Source: Rhinopithecus roxellana
Taxonomy: Eukaryota > Chordata > Mammalia > Primates > Cercopithecidae
NCBI RefSeq assembly: GCF_007565055.1
Contig: NC_044554.1
Coordinates: 143,653,463-143,717,462 of the forward strand
Direction of reading: 5' to 3'
DNA length: 64,000 nucleotides
The stretch's first letter is position 1; each line of letters begins with the position of its first letter. Positions 23,258-33,312 of this stretch are shown in pieces. The translations under genes were made by a program, and so were the position numbers. The notes under the pieces are model-generated. The model was not told where the DNA came from. It made no database searches and saw nothing but the letters and a program-made list of their open reading frames with translations.

Positions 23258-24039
23258 TAGTTACTAAGAGCAATGGGTAAGAATGGGCTAGAGGGTCTAG
23301 GAATTGGAACAAGGTTTTTCTGATTGTAATTTATATTTTAATTTTGACTTTTATACCATGTAAATGTTTTACATAGTGAATGCATAAAATTAAAACAGAA
23401 ATGATGGAAAAGGTAAGTCCTAAAATTAAATGCAATCAAAACAAATTATCCTAACCATATATGTAATTGGTGACAACCACATGGAGAAAATAATCCATGC
23501 AATTATCCACAGAACACAGTACTGTGGATACATTCTGAGGACAAAAAGAACTGAAAGTAATCTTAACCTTTCCTTAATAGGTTTGCCGGGATTGGTGCTG
23601 TAATTCTGAAAGCGTAGTATTTGCAATTTGGAATAAATAAGTAAATATAGTGATGTTGTTAAGAGCCAGTAGTTTCACTGTTAAAGAAAGAAGATACACA
23701 ATAAAATGGACAAAAACAGGGAAATTTCCAATATTATTGAATTTGACCAAAAATAGTAGTACGATTGATTTTTTTTTTAAATTATCCTACCTCTATAGGG
23801 CCTAGATATTGGTTTCTAAACATTATTCTCTGTTAAAAGGAACCAGAGCTGTTTGGAGATATAACTGATTTCAGAGCTGGGATGAGTCGGGAACACTTTA
23901 TTGTACTGGAAAGCAAGTAAGTACTCAAACATTAATGGCGTCATGATAGCAGGACACTGGAGATGGCTTTTGATGTGGCACACACTGGCTAAATTTGGAA
24001 CGAGGTTGGCATCAAAAAGAGTAATGATGGTGATGGATT
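23258..24039. other. Unassigned DNA
   Basis: No gene supported. The 3' part (from about 23780) may already belong to the old L1 3' region annotated next. Confidence 0.45.
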
Positions 24040-24244
24040 TTATCACACTGAACAGAATAATCCTGAAGGCAGGATGTTCTGCAGGACCATATGCCTCGAC
24101 TCATCAAAGAAGTCAGTGTCATGAAAAACAGTGAGGCAGTGGGATTGTACTGGTTTGAGGAAGACTCAGGAGGGCCCACAGAATCATTGGAGATGTAAAC
24201 ATATAAAGGTCATGCAGAAAGGCACAAGGGAATCAGCCCACCAT
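24040..24244 (+). repeat. Old L1M/L1ME-type 3'UTR, part 1
   Basis: 'aagtcagtgtcatgaaaaac' and following sequence resemble the L1ME 3'UTR. Its downstream continuation is at about 24830-25175, after a poly(A) block and a FLAM. The call is moderate. Confidence 0.45.
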
Positions 24245-24245
24245 A

Positions 24246-24271
24246 AAAAAAAAAAAAAAAAAAAAAAAAAA
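24246..24271 (+). repeat. Poly(A) run of about 26 A, no Alu attached
   Basis: A long pure A run follows 'cagcccaccat' and is followed by 'ttcaccagttcatc'. No Alu, SVA or L1 3' end precedes it directly. Confidence 0.95.
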
Positions 24272-24365
24272 TTCACCAGTTCATCTAAAAGAAAAAAAGC
24301 AAAACTTATCAAGGCTACCCAGGTTACATAGTGTAAATACAACTTTCCATCATGACTAACATACA

Positions 24366-24508
24366 GGCCAGGTGTCGTGTTTATGTGTGTAATCACAGTG
24401 CTTTGGGAGTCTGAGGTAGGGGGATTGCTTGGGGCCAGGGGTTCAAGACCAGCACGGGCAACATAGCAATGCCCTGTCTCTACAAAAAAACAAAAACAAA
24501 CCAACAAC
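24366..24508 (+). mobile_element. Free Alu left monomer (FLAM)
   Basis: A single Alu arm from 'ggccaggtgtcgtgtttatg' to 'tgccctgtctctacaaaaaaac'. Short TSD aacatac at 24358-24364 and 24506-24512. Confidence 0.8.
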
Positions 24509-24829
24509 ATACTGACAAAGATCATAAAATATATCACAATATTAACACTGTAAAAGTTAAGGATAAACTTACTTTTGCTAAAAAGTTTAGGCTTATGGTA
24601 AACGTTCATACTTTGTTTTTGTTTTTGTTTAGGGATCAGAAACATACATGGTGGCTCAATTACCTTTATTTAACTAATGGTGCGAAGTGCTTTTTCTCTT
24701 GACTGTGATGGGTTGTGAGTTGTTAACAGTGGAAGAGTATCAGTCTTGCTTCAGCAAGAGAAACAACAGCTACATAAAAGGCATGAGTTGATTGGCTCCC
24801 AAATCAAAAAATAAACAAAAACTACAAAG

Positions 24830-25175
24830 GACCTTTTGGACACAATGTGGGAAAATTTAATATGGTCTTTATGTTAGTGAATGCTATTGAATTACATTGA
24901 TCAAATAATTTTTCCCTTCTTAACTCTGGGCCCAAGACAACTAAGGAGTTGGTTTCTGTAGAATGTTCTTGTCCTTGGGACTGACACGCTGAAGTATTTA
25001 GGGGTGAATTATCATGATTTTGCATCCTATTCTCAATGATTTGGGGAAAGGAAAATGTTAGCTGGAGCAAGTGTCATAAGAACTAATGATTTCAGGAAAG
25101 GAATATATGACTGTTCATTTTATTATTCTTTCAACTTTTCTGTGAGTTGGAATGTTTTTACAATTTAAAAAATTA
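24830..25175 (+). repeat. Old L1M/L1ME-type 3'UTR, part 2
   Basis: Ordered pieces 'aaggaccttttggacacaatg', 'gctgaagtatttaggggtgaattatcatgat', 'actattctttcaacttttctgtgagttgg'-like tail and 'acaatttaaaaaatta' follow the L1ME terminal layout. Confidence 0.5.
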
Positions 25176-26499
25176 CAGAAATAAAGGCAAAATAAATTTT
25201 ATAATGGCAATAAAAATACATATGAATAAAAACAAAATTATCAATAAATTTTGGTATAAGCTTTCTATAGAAAAAAATAATTCTGATGAAAGTACAAAAA
25301 ATTTAATTCTGAAGAAAATACAAAAAAATCGGAAAAAGGTTTAAGTGCTATATAAAAATTTTTGAGTGATTAAATTGAATTATAGAGAATCGTGAAAGTC
25401 TTCAGTGTTGGCATGATTTCAATTAAAATATTGTAGTCATCAATCATTTATTGTAACCTATTCCATGTTAAAGTAGGGGTCTCTAAACATGGACATGTTA
25501 GTTTGGTCAAAATGGTTCATGTGGGAAAAAATATTACAAAACTTGTCCTGGGTAAGTGGCAAATGCTACTGTTGAAAAACCTGTGCTTTGGGGAATTGGA
25601 ATTGCTAGGCCCAGGTAGTTATTGCTATGCAATGAGTAAGAAATCAAGTTGAGGGAGAAAGAGGGGAGCAAGAAGGGTGTAGCTCACTAGCAGGTACTGC
25701 AGAAAAGACCTAATTCTCAGAGACTTTCACTTCCTCCCCCTGGAAGAGGACTTGGCTTGAGTTTTGGGATTCCTGTCTGTGACACAGGCTCCAATACTTT
25801 TAAGCACCATTCTTATGTAACAATTAGCCTCATTTTGTGGATGAATGGGAAGTTAAGAAGCTTGTCCTAAACAAAGCAAAGCAAGACTCCATCCTGTTAT
25901 CCCTTAATCTGAACCTGTTTTAAAATGTAATGTGGATGCCCCAGAATAAAAAGGTCTCCAGTTTTATTCTAAGCTTTGCATTCTATAAGGATATTGATTT
26001 AATGAAGATACATCTTTAAAAAAAATTGATCCATTGCTTTTGTTCCAGTTGCTCAAGAATTGGAGAAAACAAGATTTTTGTTGTGTTAAATTATTACTAG
26101 TAAATCATACAAGCATCAAGTAATTCATCATTGTTGATCATTGTTCTAAAATGACATACTCAGAACAATGAGCACACGGAATGGCCATTTGATAAATGAT
26201 TAAATGATGTGATCATTACGTAAGAACTTCACAACAGTGTTCTTACAACTTAAAGGAAGAGAAACAGAACATTCTGTTCTGGATCATAATGTGACAGTTG
26301 GTTTGTATTTATAAATGACTCGTAGGTCACCACACAGAAAAGAGGTCTGATTTAATAATATCACTGAGTAATATTTGCTTAATTGTACCATTCCTATTGG
26401 TTACAAAAGCATTAAAAACCATGGTATACTTTTTCCTGTGAAATTAAAAAGCAAAGAGATCACATCGGCTTCTCCAGTCTGAACTAGGTGCCTAATCTG
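25176..26499. other. Unassigned AT-rich DNA
   Basis: No gene or repeat is recognised. Very AT-rich at 25180-25340, where a Lys/Asn-rich 65-codon frame is a composition artefact. Confidence 0.55.
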
Positions 26500-26531
26500 T
26501 TTTTTTTTTTTCTCTCTCTCTCTCTTTTTTT
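26500..26531 (+). repeat. Mirror-symmetric polypyrimidine tract
   Basis: T11-(CT)n-T8 reads almost the same from both ends, then meets A7. This is the sequence type capable of triplex (H-DNA) structure. Confidence 0.85.
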
Positions 26532-26539
26532 AAAAAAAT

Positions 26540-26576
26540 GGGACGGTGGGTGGGGGGAGCTGGGGGAGTGGGAGGG
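26540..26576 (+). other. G-quadruplex-type G-rich run
   Basis: Six runs of three or more G at 26540-42, 26548-50, 26552-57, 26562-66, 26570-72 and 26574-76, separated by loops of 1-5 bases. This meets the usual G3 N1-7 rule with spare runs. Confidence 0.8.
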
Positions 26577-27477
26577 TGAGTGATGGGGTGTCACGTAAAA
26601 AGAAGCCTTCACATCAAAGGGACGTCTGGCAGGGAGCAGGTGGGCTGCTCTCCAGGGAAGGTGTAAGGACAGTTGCTGTGCTGAAATGCACATGTGGCAG
26701 CACACCAAATGAGGAGCATTGGAAGATCAAAAGGAAACCTGAAAATCACAGGTCACCCTCACTCTGTACCTCTCAACTAGGATTACTAGGTCAGCCATTT
26801 GAAAGGGAGCACCCGATCTTTACAAGGTCAAGAGCCACTGACTTCGGTGAGTCTGTAATAGATCTGAGTCAGTTTCATTGCTGCCAAGTACAGAATACAT
26901 TCCAGCCGGAGAAACTCAGGTAGCTCCCAAAGCTCTTTAGAGTTTGTGGAGGAAACCTGCATTCCACAGGCTACTAAAATGGTTCTTTTGAAGTATCTCT
27001 AGTATCTAAGCAACCTTTCCAGAAGGGCTTACTTAGCAATGTTCATAAAGAGTGATAAAAGTTCTCCAAAATTTGCCCCATTTTGTTTTGCCAGTGCTGC
27101 CATCCAGGTAAAAAGAGGACAGCCTCCTGCCATTTTGCCCTAGGACAAGGTCGCCACTCATGCAATGTTACCATTTGTAAATATTTCATGTATAAATACA
27201 TCTAGTTTCAACACATCACTCTTGAAGCCCTGGTCTTTGTTTTTGATTAGAGAAAAAAAAAAGACACTATATTTCTAGGTTTATTTGGATTGAAGTTTCT
27301 ATATGCTGTTTGAGCAGAATCCAGGCAGTGTACAGCGTATATTATGCAACTCTGTGGCTATGGCAGAGGGCCTGGTAGGGGTTGTTTCTTTACTCCCACA
27401 TTATGAAGAGCAAAATAATCCAGTTATTGATCCTATTAATTGTGACTATGTAAGTTCATATGATGCTATGTGTTCTG
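26577..27477. other. Unassigned non-coding DNA
   Basis: Moderate GC. The frame at 26546-26923 (125 codons) starts inside the G-rich run and shows no family motif; I do not support it as a gene. Confidence 0.5.
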
Positions 27478-27493
27478 GGTTTCTTCCTTTTTA

Positions 27494-28417
27494 TTTATTT
27501 ATTTTTACTTTTTATTTTAGGTTTGGGGGCACATGTGAAGGTTTGTTACATAGATAAACACGTTTCATGGGGGTTTGTTGTACATGTTATTACATCACCC
27601 AGGTATTAAGCTCAGTACCCAATAGTTATCTTTTCTGCTTCTCTCCCTCCTTCTACACACCCCCTTCAAGTAGACCCCAGTGTCTGTTGTTTCCTTCTTT
27701 GTGTTCATAAGTTTTCATCTGGCTCTCACTTGTAAGTGAGAACATGTGGTATTTGGTTTTCTGTTCCTCCATTAGTATGCTAAGGATGATATCCTCCAGC
27801 TCCATCCATGCTCCTGCAAAAGACATGACTCGTTTTTTATGACTACATAGTATTCCATGGTGTATATGTACCACATTTTCTTTATCTGATCTGTCACTGA
27901 TGGGCATTTAGGTTGATTCTGTGTCTTTGCCACTGTGAATACTGCTGCAATGAACATTTGCATTCATGTGTTTTATATCCCTCTGGGTATATACCAAGTA
28001 ATGGAATTGCTGGGTTGAATAGTAGTTCTGCTTATACCCCTTTGAGGAATTGCCACACTGCTTTCCACAATGGTTAAACTAATTTACACTCCCACCCACA
28101 GTGCGTAAGGGTTCCCTTTTCTCTGCAACTTCACCAGCATCTGCTATTTTTTGACTTTTTAATAATAGCCATTTTGACTCATGGGAGATGATATTTGTGA
28201 TTTTGATTTGCCTTTCTCTAATGATCAGTGATGTTGAGGTTTTTTTCATATGCTTATTGGCCATGTGTGTCTTCTTTTAAGAAGTGTCTGTTCATGTCCT
28301 TTGTCCACTTTTTAATGGGGTTTTCTCTTATAAATATGTTTAAGTTTGTTACAGATGTTGGGTATTTGAGCTCTGTCACATGCATAATTTGCAAATATTT
28401 TCTCCCATTCTGCAGGT
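27494..28417 (-). mobile_element. 5'-truncated L1PA/L1PB (minus strand)
   Basis: Reverse-complement L1 from the poly(A)-derived T-rich edge and 3'UTR ('gtttgttacatagataaacacg', 'cacccaggtattaagc') back to the ORF2 C-terminal region ('tttctcccattctgcagg'). It is flanked by a 16-bp TSD with one mismatch: ggtttcttcctttttA at 27478-27493 and ggtttcttgctttttA at 28418-28433. A clean target-primed insertion. Confidence 0.9.
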
Positions 28418-28433
28418 GGTTTCTTGCTTTTTA

Positions 28434-30902
28434 AAACCCTTAACTCAGTCTCAATGAACACTTGATAGTATTTATAGAAAATTTTGACTAGTTCAACACA
28501 CCTCAAATGCTGGCTTGAGAATTAAAAAGTCAATCAATAACGTTTTGTTCATGTACATCTTATAGATCCCATTTCCAAAATTAAATTTTTTATTGACTCC
28601 TCCTTTTTTAACTAAATACATTTTAAAAATATATAAAATGTGGTTATGGTTTGGTGTTGCTTGGAGGAAAGACCCTCTAGGTTAAAAAGAATCCATTTTT
28701 TTTTTCTAGCTGTAATCACATTTGTTAGGATAATATAAGCCACTATTACTATGGTGTTTTCCTCCTCAGCTGGTGCTAAAAAATCTGGACAGCTTAGAGA
28801 AAAGTAGATTTTGCTCTGTGGATAATATGTGAGGTTTATTACATTTCATATCTCATCTTGCATGGTTCAGTGTGTCTATCAACACAATTTTACAAAATAA
28901 AATTCCACTCCAAGTGTTTAAGTCATGTTCTCTCTGCTTGGGTACCTAGAACTGTTAGCTTATTTGATATAATTATACAAGAGCAAATCAATAAAACACA
29001 ATTACCAGAAAATTTCAAGCTATGCATGCTCAATAAATTTATTCATTTCACCACCAGAAAACATGCCAAATAGTCTGGCAGAAAATTCAAATGATCTTGT
29101 GATATTTGATTAAAACTGAAGTAAAATCAGTGGGGAGAAAACATCAGTCGTTTGTAGCAAAACCCCCACAGGAAACTCAGATCACATAAAAATTAAGTTA
29201 ACTCTTGGATAATATTTAAGATTCACTATTTGAAAACCCTGGTCTTTAGAGACAAGGGCTGAAAAAATCCAATTCAATTATAAAGGTTTCTGTTTCTGAA
29301 ATGCAAGTACTGTTAACTTTTTATTATTTTCAGCAAAGAAAAATGATGAGAAATCATCCCCGAATGGATGGGTGAGGCAGTGCAACAGGGTGGGGGGCTA
29401 GGCAGAAATAATAGATCCAGCTGCACCGAGGCAGGTGTAGGGTGGCAGAGCTACCCATGCAATGGTATCCTAAGCCAAGCATCCTGTGACAGAATTTTGG
29501 CTGTGCCTAACCTGTCATGGCTTCTGCCCAAGTTGTTTTTCCAGCTTTCCCATAGATTCTGGCAGCCTAGATAGACTTTCAGTAGATTCAATTTCAGCTT
29601 GAAGTAGCCATGTTTTTGCTGTTGTTTGCAACCAAGGATCCTACAAGTACAAAATACAATGAAGGAAGAGGAGTTATGGCAAATAAGGGAAGGTAAATAA
29701 GCAAGAACCCAACTAATTTATCTAGCTGAGAAATGGGCAACTTTTCTTAGGAAGTTGTGAAACAGCTGACTAAACAGTTGAATTTTATACCTTAGGGTGC
29801 TGAGGCTGTTGTATAAAGGCAAATAAGAAAGATTTATGATGTTGGAATACATTACATATGACTGTTTTGTTCTACAAAAAAAGAAAGAAAGAAATCTGGG
29901 CAGATGGTAGTCTGTTTGAAAGTAGGCAGCTTAAATGTGATTCAACTGCTGAATCCAACAACTTCTGGATTTCCTCTTATCTGAGTTAATCAACTTTAAT
30001 GTTCCATCAGTTTGAGTTGTCAGTTACTTTCCATCAAATCCATCTTAACAGTATATACAAAAAGTTGGGTCCCAGTCTGCTCAAGAGGAGAACAAAGACC
30101 TGATATGTGTCCTGCTGCATAAAGCCTCTATTACGGGGCTCTCTCTACACACAAGGCTAACTGCATTTTATCTTGATTTATGTTGAGAGGTCAGGCATTC
30201 AAAGGGCTGAACTGCCCAGACTCAAGTCTTCCCCTGTATTCCAATTCATATTTGTACCTCAAATTCTTTCGGCAGCACCTACCTCCAGAGCCCTTGGCCA
30301 CTTGTTTTTGCATCAGCTTCCATGTCAAAAGCCAGCCATGCCTCACATCATGCATGCAGCTCCACGCCTCTGCTCTCCTCCTGGCTTCACCATTGCTGCT
30401 GGAGCATGAGAAGCCAGGGATCCTCCTAATGGTTCATTACATGTACTGTGGAAGTATGGAATTAATATCCCATAAAGAGCTCGTACCCTGTAGGGTAAAT
30501 CTTTGACCAGTGGGAAATGGAGGCTGTCATATAAATTCTTCTCCTTTTTCTCCCCAGACAGGCTTTCCTAAATAATTTGGTAGCTCATGTGGCCTTTCAG
30601 AAAATGGTCTTGTGAAGTAGAGCAATCAGTTGGACTCAGTATCAGATGGTAGCCAGCTTCATAGTGCACACCCTCGTACTTGCCCTCCCTCCTTCTCTAC
30701 CTCATTCCTATTTCCCTCATTCCTGCTTTCCTGGGGCTGCACTCCCAAATAATGTATTCCAATATAAGCTTTTGTGGGCTCTAGTTTCTACAGAAGCTGG
30801 TCTAAAATGACCCTGATATTTAAAAATATATCCCTTATTTCCAACCATCCTCTTAGATTTCAGCCTTAGCCCCTAATTTTTCCCTAAATTAAAAACTGTT
30901 GT
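28434..30902. other. Unassigned non-coding DNA
   Basis: 2.5 kb with no supported gene. A short (AAAG)n lies at 29876-29897. A stretch near 30690-30830 may be an old LTR or MER relic, which I cannot name. The overlapping 78- and 108-codon frames at 30173-30506 have no recognised domain. Confidence 0.5.
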
Positions 30903-30906
30903 ACTG

Positions 30907-31151
30907 CATGTTCTTACTCATAAGTGGGAGTTGAACAATGAGTACATATGGGCACAGGGAGGGAAACACACACACTGGGGTCTGTTGGGGGGTGGGGGCT
31001 AGGGGAGGTATAGCATTAGGAGAAATACCTAATGTAGATGACGGGTTGATGGGTGCAGCAAATCACTATGGCACATGTATAGCTATGCAACAAATCTTCA
31101 CGTTCTGCACATGTATCCCAGAACTTAAAGTATAATAATAATTAAAAAAAA
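30907..31151 (+). mobile_element. Short 5'-truncated L1PA (3'UTR only)
   Basis: The terminal about 245 bp of L1PA: 'catgttcttactcataagtggg' through 'cagaacttaaagtataataataattaaaa'. A degenerate TSD of the type aaaaa..gttgt is visible on both sides (near 30890-30906 and 31145-31160). Confidence 0.88.
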
Positions 31152-31154
31152 GTT

Positions 31155-31798
31155 GTGCTATATTCGGGTTGCATCTGCCAGCTTTATATTCAAGGCCTAT
31201 ATATAGCAATTAATTTAGAGGACAGTGTGGGAACCAAAGTGGTATTTGTTGGGTCCAGACCTCAAAAGAGGCCACTCTGTTTCCTGACACTCCCCAGTCT
31301 TGGTGAAGTTCTCCCCATTTTGGGGCTGTGCCACAGCATTTGGCAACACGGTTTCTGTCTGTGTGTTCCCAATTCTTGGAAAGCCATTTGCTATTCATAA
31401 AACTTCCTTTCCGGTCTTGTGCACACATGTACGTTCACGCATTTCTCTCAGGGTTCCTGATGACTCCCAACCTCCAACAAAGGGAGAGACTGACGTCTGA
31501 AATTATCTTAGCCTTTGTAGCCCACACCCTATTTTATTTTTCTTTATTCATTAAATATTAATCTGAATTAGGCTGCTAATGACAGATTTCATCACCAAAA
31601 GGCATTATACATTCTAGAGCCTGTTAATCTTTTCTAATAGTTCATCTGTATATAAGTGTATCAACTGCCACTCCTTCTCCTCATTACACTGCCATTTTCC
31701 CAAGAGTATTGATGAGAAATAATAAAGTGACTAAAGTTTATTGGCTATTTATTTTTTAATATAAGCACCTCTTATCATAGGAGAGGTAAAGTCAGAAT
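31155..31798. other. Unassigned non-coding DNA
   Basis: No supported feature. Four overlapping frames at 31155-31561 (66-81 codons) on both strands are mutually exclusive and lack motifs. Confidence 0.5.
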
Positions 31799-32597
31799 TA
31801 AGGTAACAGCTACTAAGAACAGCCAAAAATATTTCACCCCAAAACATACTCCTTCTTTGATATATTTTGGGATGGATATTCAGAAGACCTGTAGACAGAA
31901 ATAGCCTGCAAAGCTGTTTTTTGTGGAGGAGGTTTGCATCTGTAGAGAAAAATCTACATTAGGGAAATAAATAGCCAGTCTTTCTCTGACAACGCCTCCC
32001 CTCCAGTCTGGACTTAGGAGACATTTATCCTTTCTGGGAGCTAGTACAAGTGAGGTTGCATGTACATAACAAGACCACTCCTCCTAGCCATGCCTTTTCC
32101 CTTCTCTCCATCCCATAACCTGTCGTGGCACACTCCAAGCCTCTATTCTTTCTGGGTAGCTTTTACTCATGGCGGAAGGCAAAGCAGGAGCAGGCATCTT
32201 AACATGGCAGAAACAGGACTAAGACATAGAGTGGGGAGTTGCTACACACTTTTAAACAATGGAATCTTATGAGAACTCCATCACAACAGCACGAAGGGGA
32301 TGGTGCTAAACCATTTATGAAGCATTCACCCCCACGATCCAATCACCTCCCACCAGGTCCCTCCTCCAACACTGGGGATTACAATTGCACATGAGATTTG
32401 GGTGGGGACGGAGACCTAAACCATATCAAGTGTCAACTATCTGGGCCTTTCTTTGAGTTTTTACATTTTGTATGACTCCTGTGCACATGTGTGTATGTTA
32501 ATAAATTTGATATGCCTTTTCACCTATTAATCTGCCCTTTATCAGTTGATTTTCAGCAAACCTTCAGAGGGCAGAGGGAAAACCCTCAGCCTGTACA
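31799..32597 (+). mobile_element. ERV1-class LTR, copy A (5' LTR-like), interrupted
   Basis: An old gammaretrovirus-like long terminal repeat, described only. It is closely related over most of its length to copy B at 49113. Landmarks: 'ccaaaaatatttcacccc' near the start, 'gacaacgcctcccctcc' in the middle, polyadenylation signal AATAAA at 32500-32505, a 'cagcaaaccttcagaggg' block near the end, and termination in ACA at 32597. A minus-strand THE1/MST LTR (32158-32428) replaces about 20 bases present in copy B. I do not know the family name. The 5' edge is approximate. Confidence 0.65.
32158..32428 (-). mobile_element. THE1/MST (MaLR) LTR fragment inside ERV1 LTR A
   Basis: Reverse complement of a MaLR LTR 5' part: it ends at 32428 with 'ccatatca', the complement of the canonical 'tgatatgg' start. 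It also contains 'caatcacctcccaccaggtccctcc' and 'tgagatttgggtggggac'. About 270 bp are kept; the LTR's 3' roughly 100 bp is missing at the 32158 side. Confidence 0.85.
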
Positions 32598-32601
32598 GTT
32601 T

Positions 32602-32620
32602 TGGTGCTGTGAGCAGGATA
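32602..32620 (+). promoter_or_regulatory. Retroviral primer-binding-site-like sequence
   Basis: Three bases after the LTR A terminus (ACA) comes tggtgctgtgagcaggat. This resembles the tRNA-His-type primer-binding site used by HERV-H-like elements, with a few mismatches. Position and resemblance support LTR A being a 5' LTR, not a solo LTR. Confidence 0.5.
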
Positions 32621-32985
32621 ACCAAAACTGCTCTGCTCTTCCAGAAGCTGCAGTCAAGGGAACCCAGGACCCGACAAGCTGGCAGAAGAGTAGGAGTTCC
32701 TTAAAGGTTAGATTCTTGGTTGTCTTTGGAATCTGGTTGAGTGGACAGTAAAAATCACTGTCTCTTTTTTCCTCTTCCAAATTTAAGATTGTGGGAGAAA
32801 AGCATTTATGCAGACTGGTCTTAGGTTTAACAATTTTGATGTTATTGTCATTTGTTTTATATAAATAGGTGTATTATCTGATCCTTTTTCTTCCAGAAAT
32901 AGTCTTTGTTTTTTCTTTGTCTTTGTCTTCCCGTGCTGTTTTATCATAAAGGATACTATAGACTATGGAATAAAAACCGAAAGTT

Positions 32986-33312
32986 GGCCAGGTATGGTTT
33001 CTCATGCCTGTAACCCCAGCACTTCGAGAGGCTGAAGTAGGCAGATTACTTGAAGTCAGGAGTTCGAGACCAGCCTGGGCAATAAAGAGAAACCCCGCCC
33101 TGGGCAACAAAGAGAGACCCTCCCTATCTTTACAAAACGAAACAAAAAAAATTAACCAAGCACAGTGGCATCTGCATATAGTCCCAGCCACTACGGAGGT
33201 GGATGGATGACTTGATTGCCCAGGAGTTTGGGGCTGCAGTGAGCTATAACTGCCACTGCACTCAAGCCTGAATGACAGAGCAAGACTGTCTCTGACAGGA
33301 AAAAAAAAAAAG
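32986..33312 (+). mobile_element. AluJ with internal duplication
   Basis: Complete old Alu from 'ggccaggtatggtttctc' to an A tail at 33300-33312. A unit of about 25 bases (cctgggcaataaagagaaacc and cctgggcaacaaagagagacc) occurs twice in the left arm near 33076-33124. Confidence 0.88.

Noticed and set aside
26546..26923. 125-codon plus-strand frame
   Set aside because: Starts in a low-complexity G-rich run, has no recognised domain, and no promoter or splice evidence supports it.
30240..30300. U6-like snRNA ('cggcagcacctac')
   Set aside because: Only a short chance similarity; the rest of a U6 gene and its promoter are absent.
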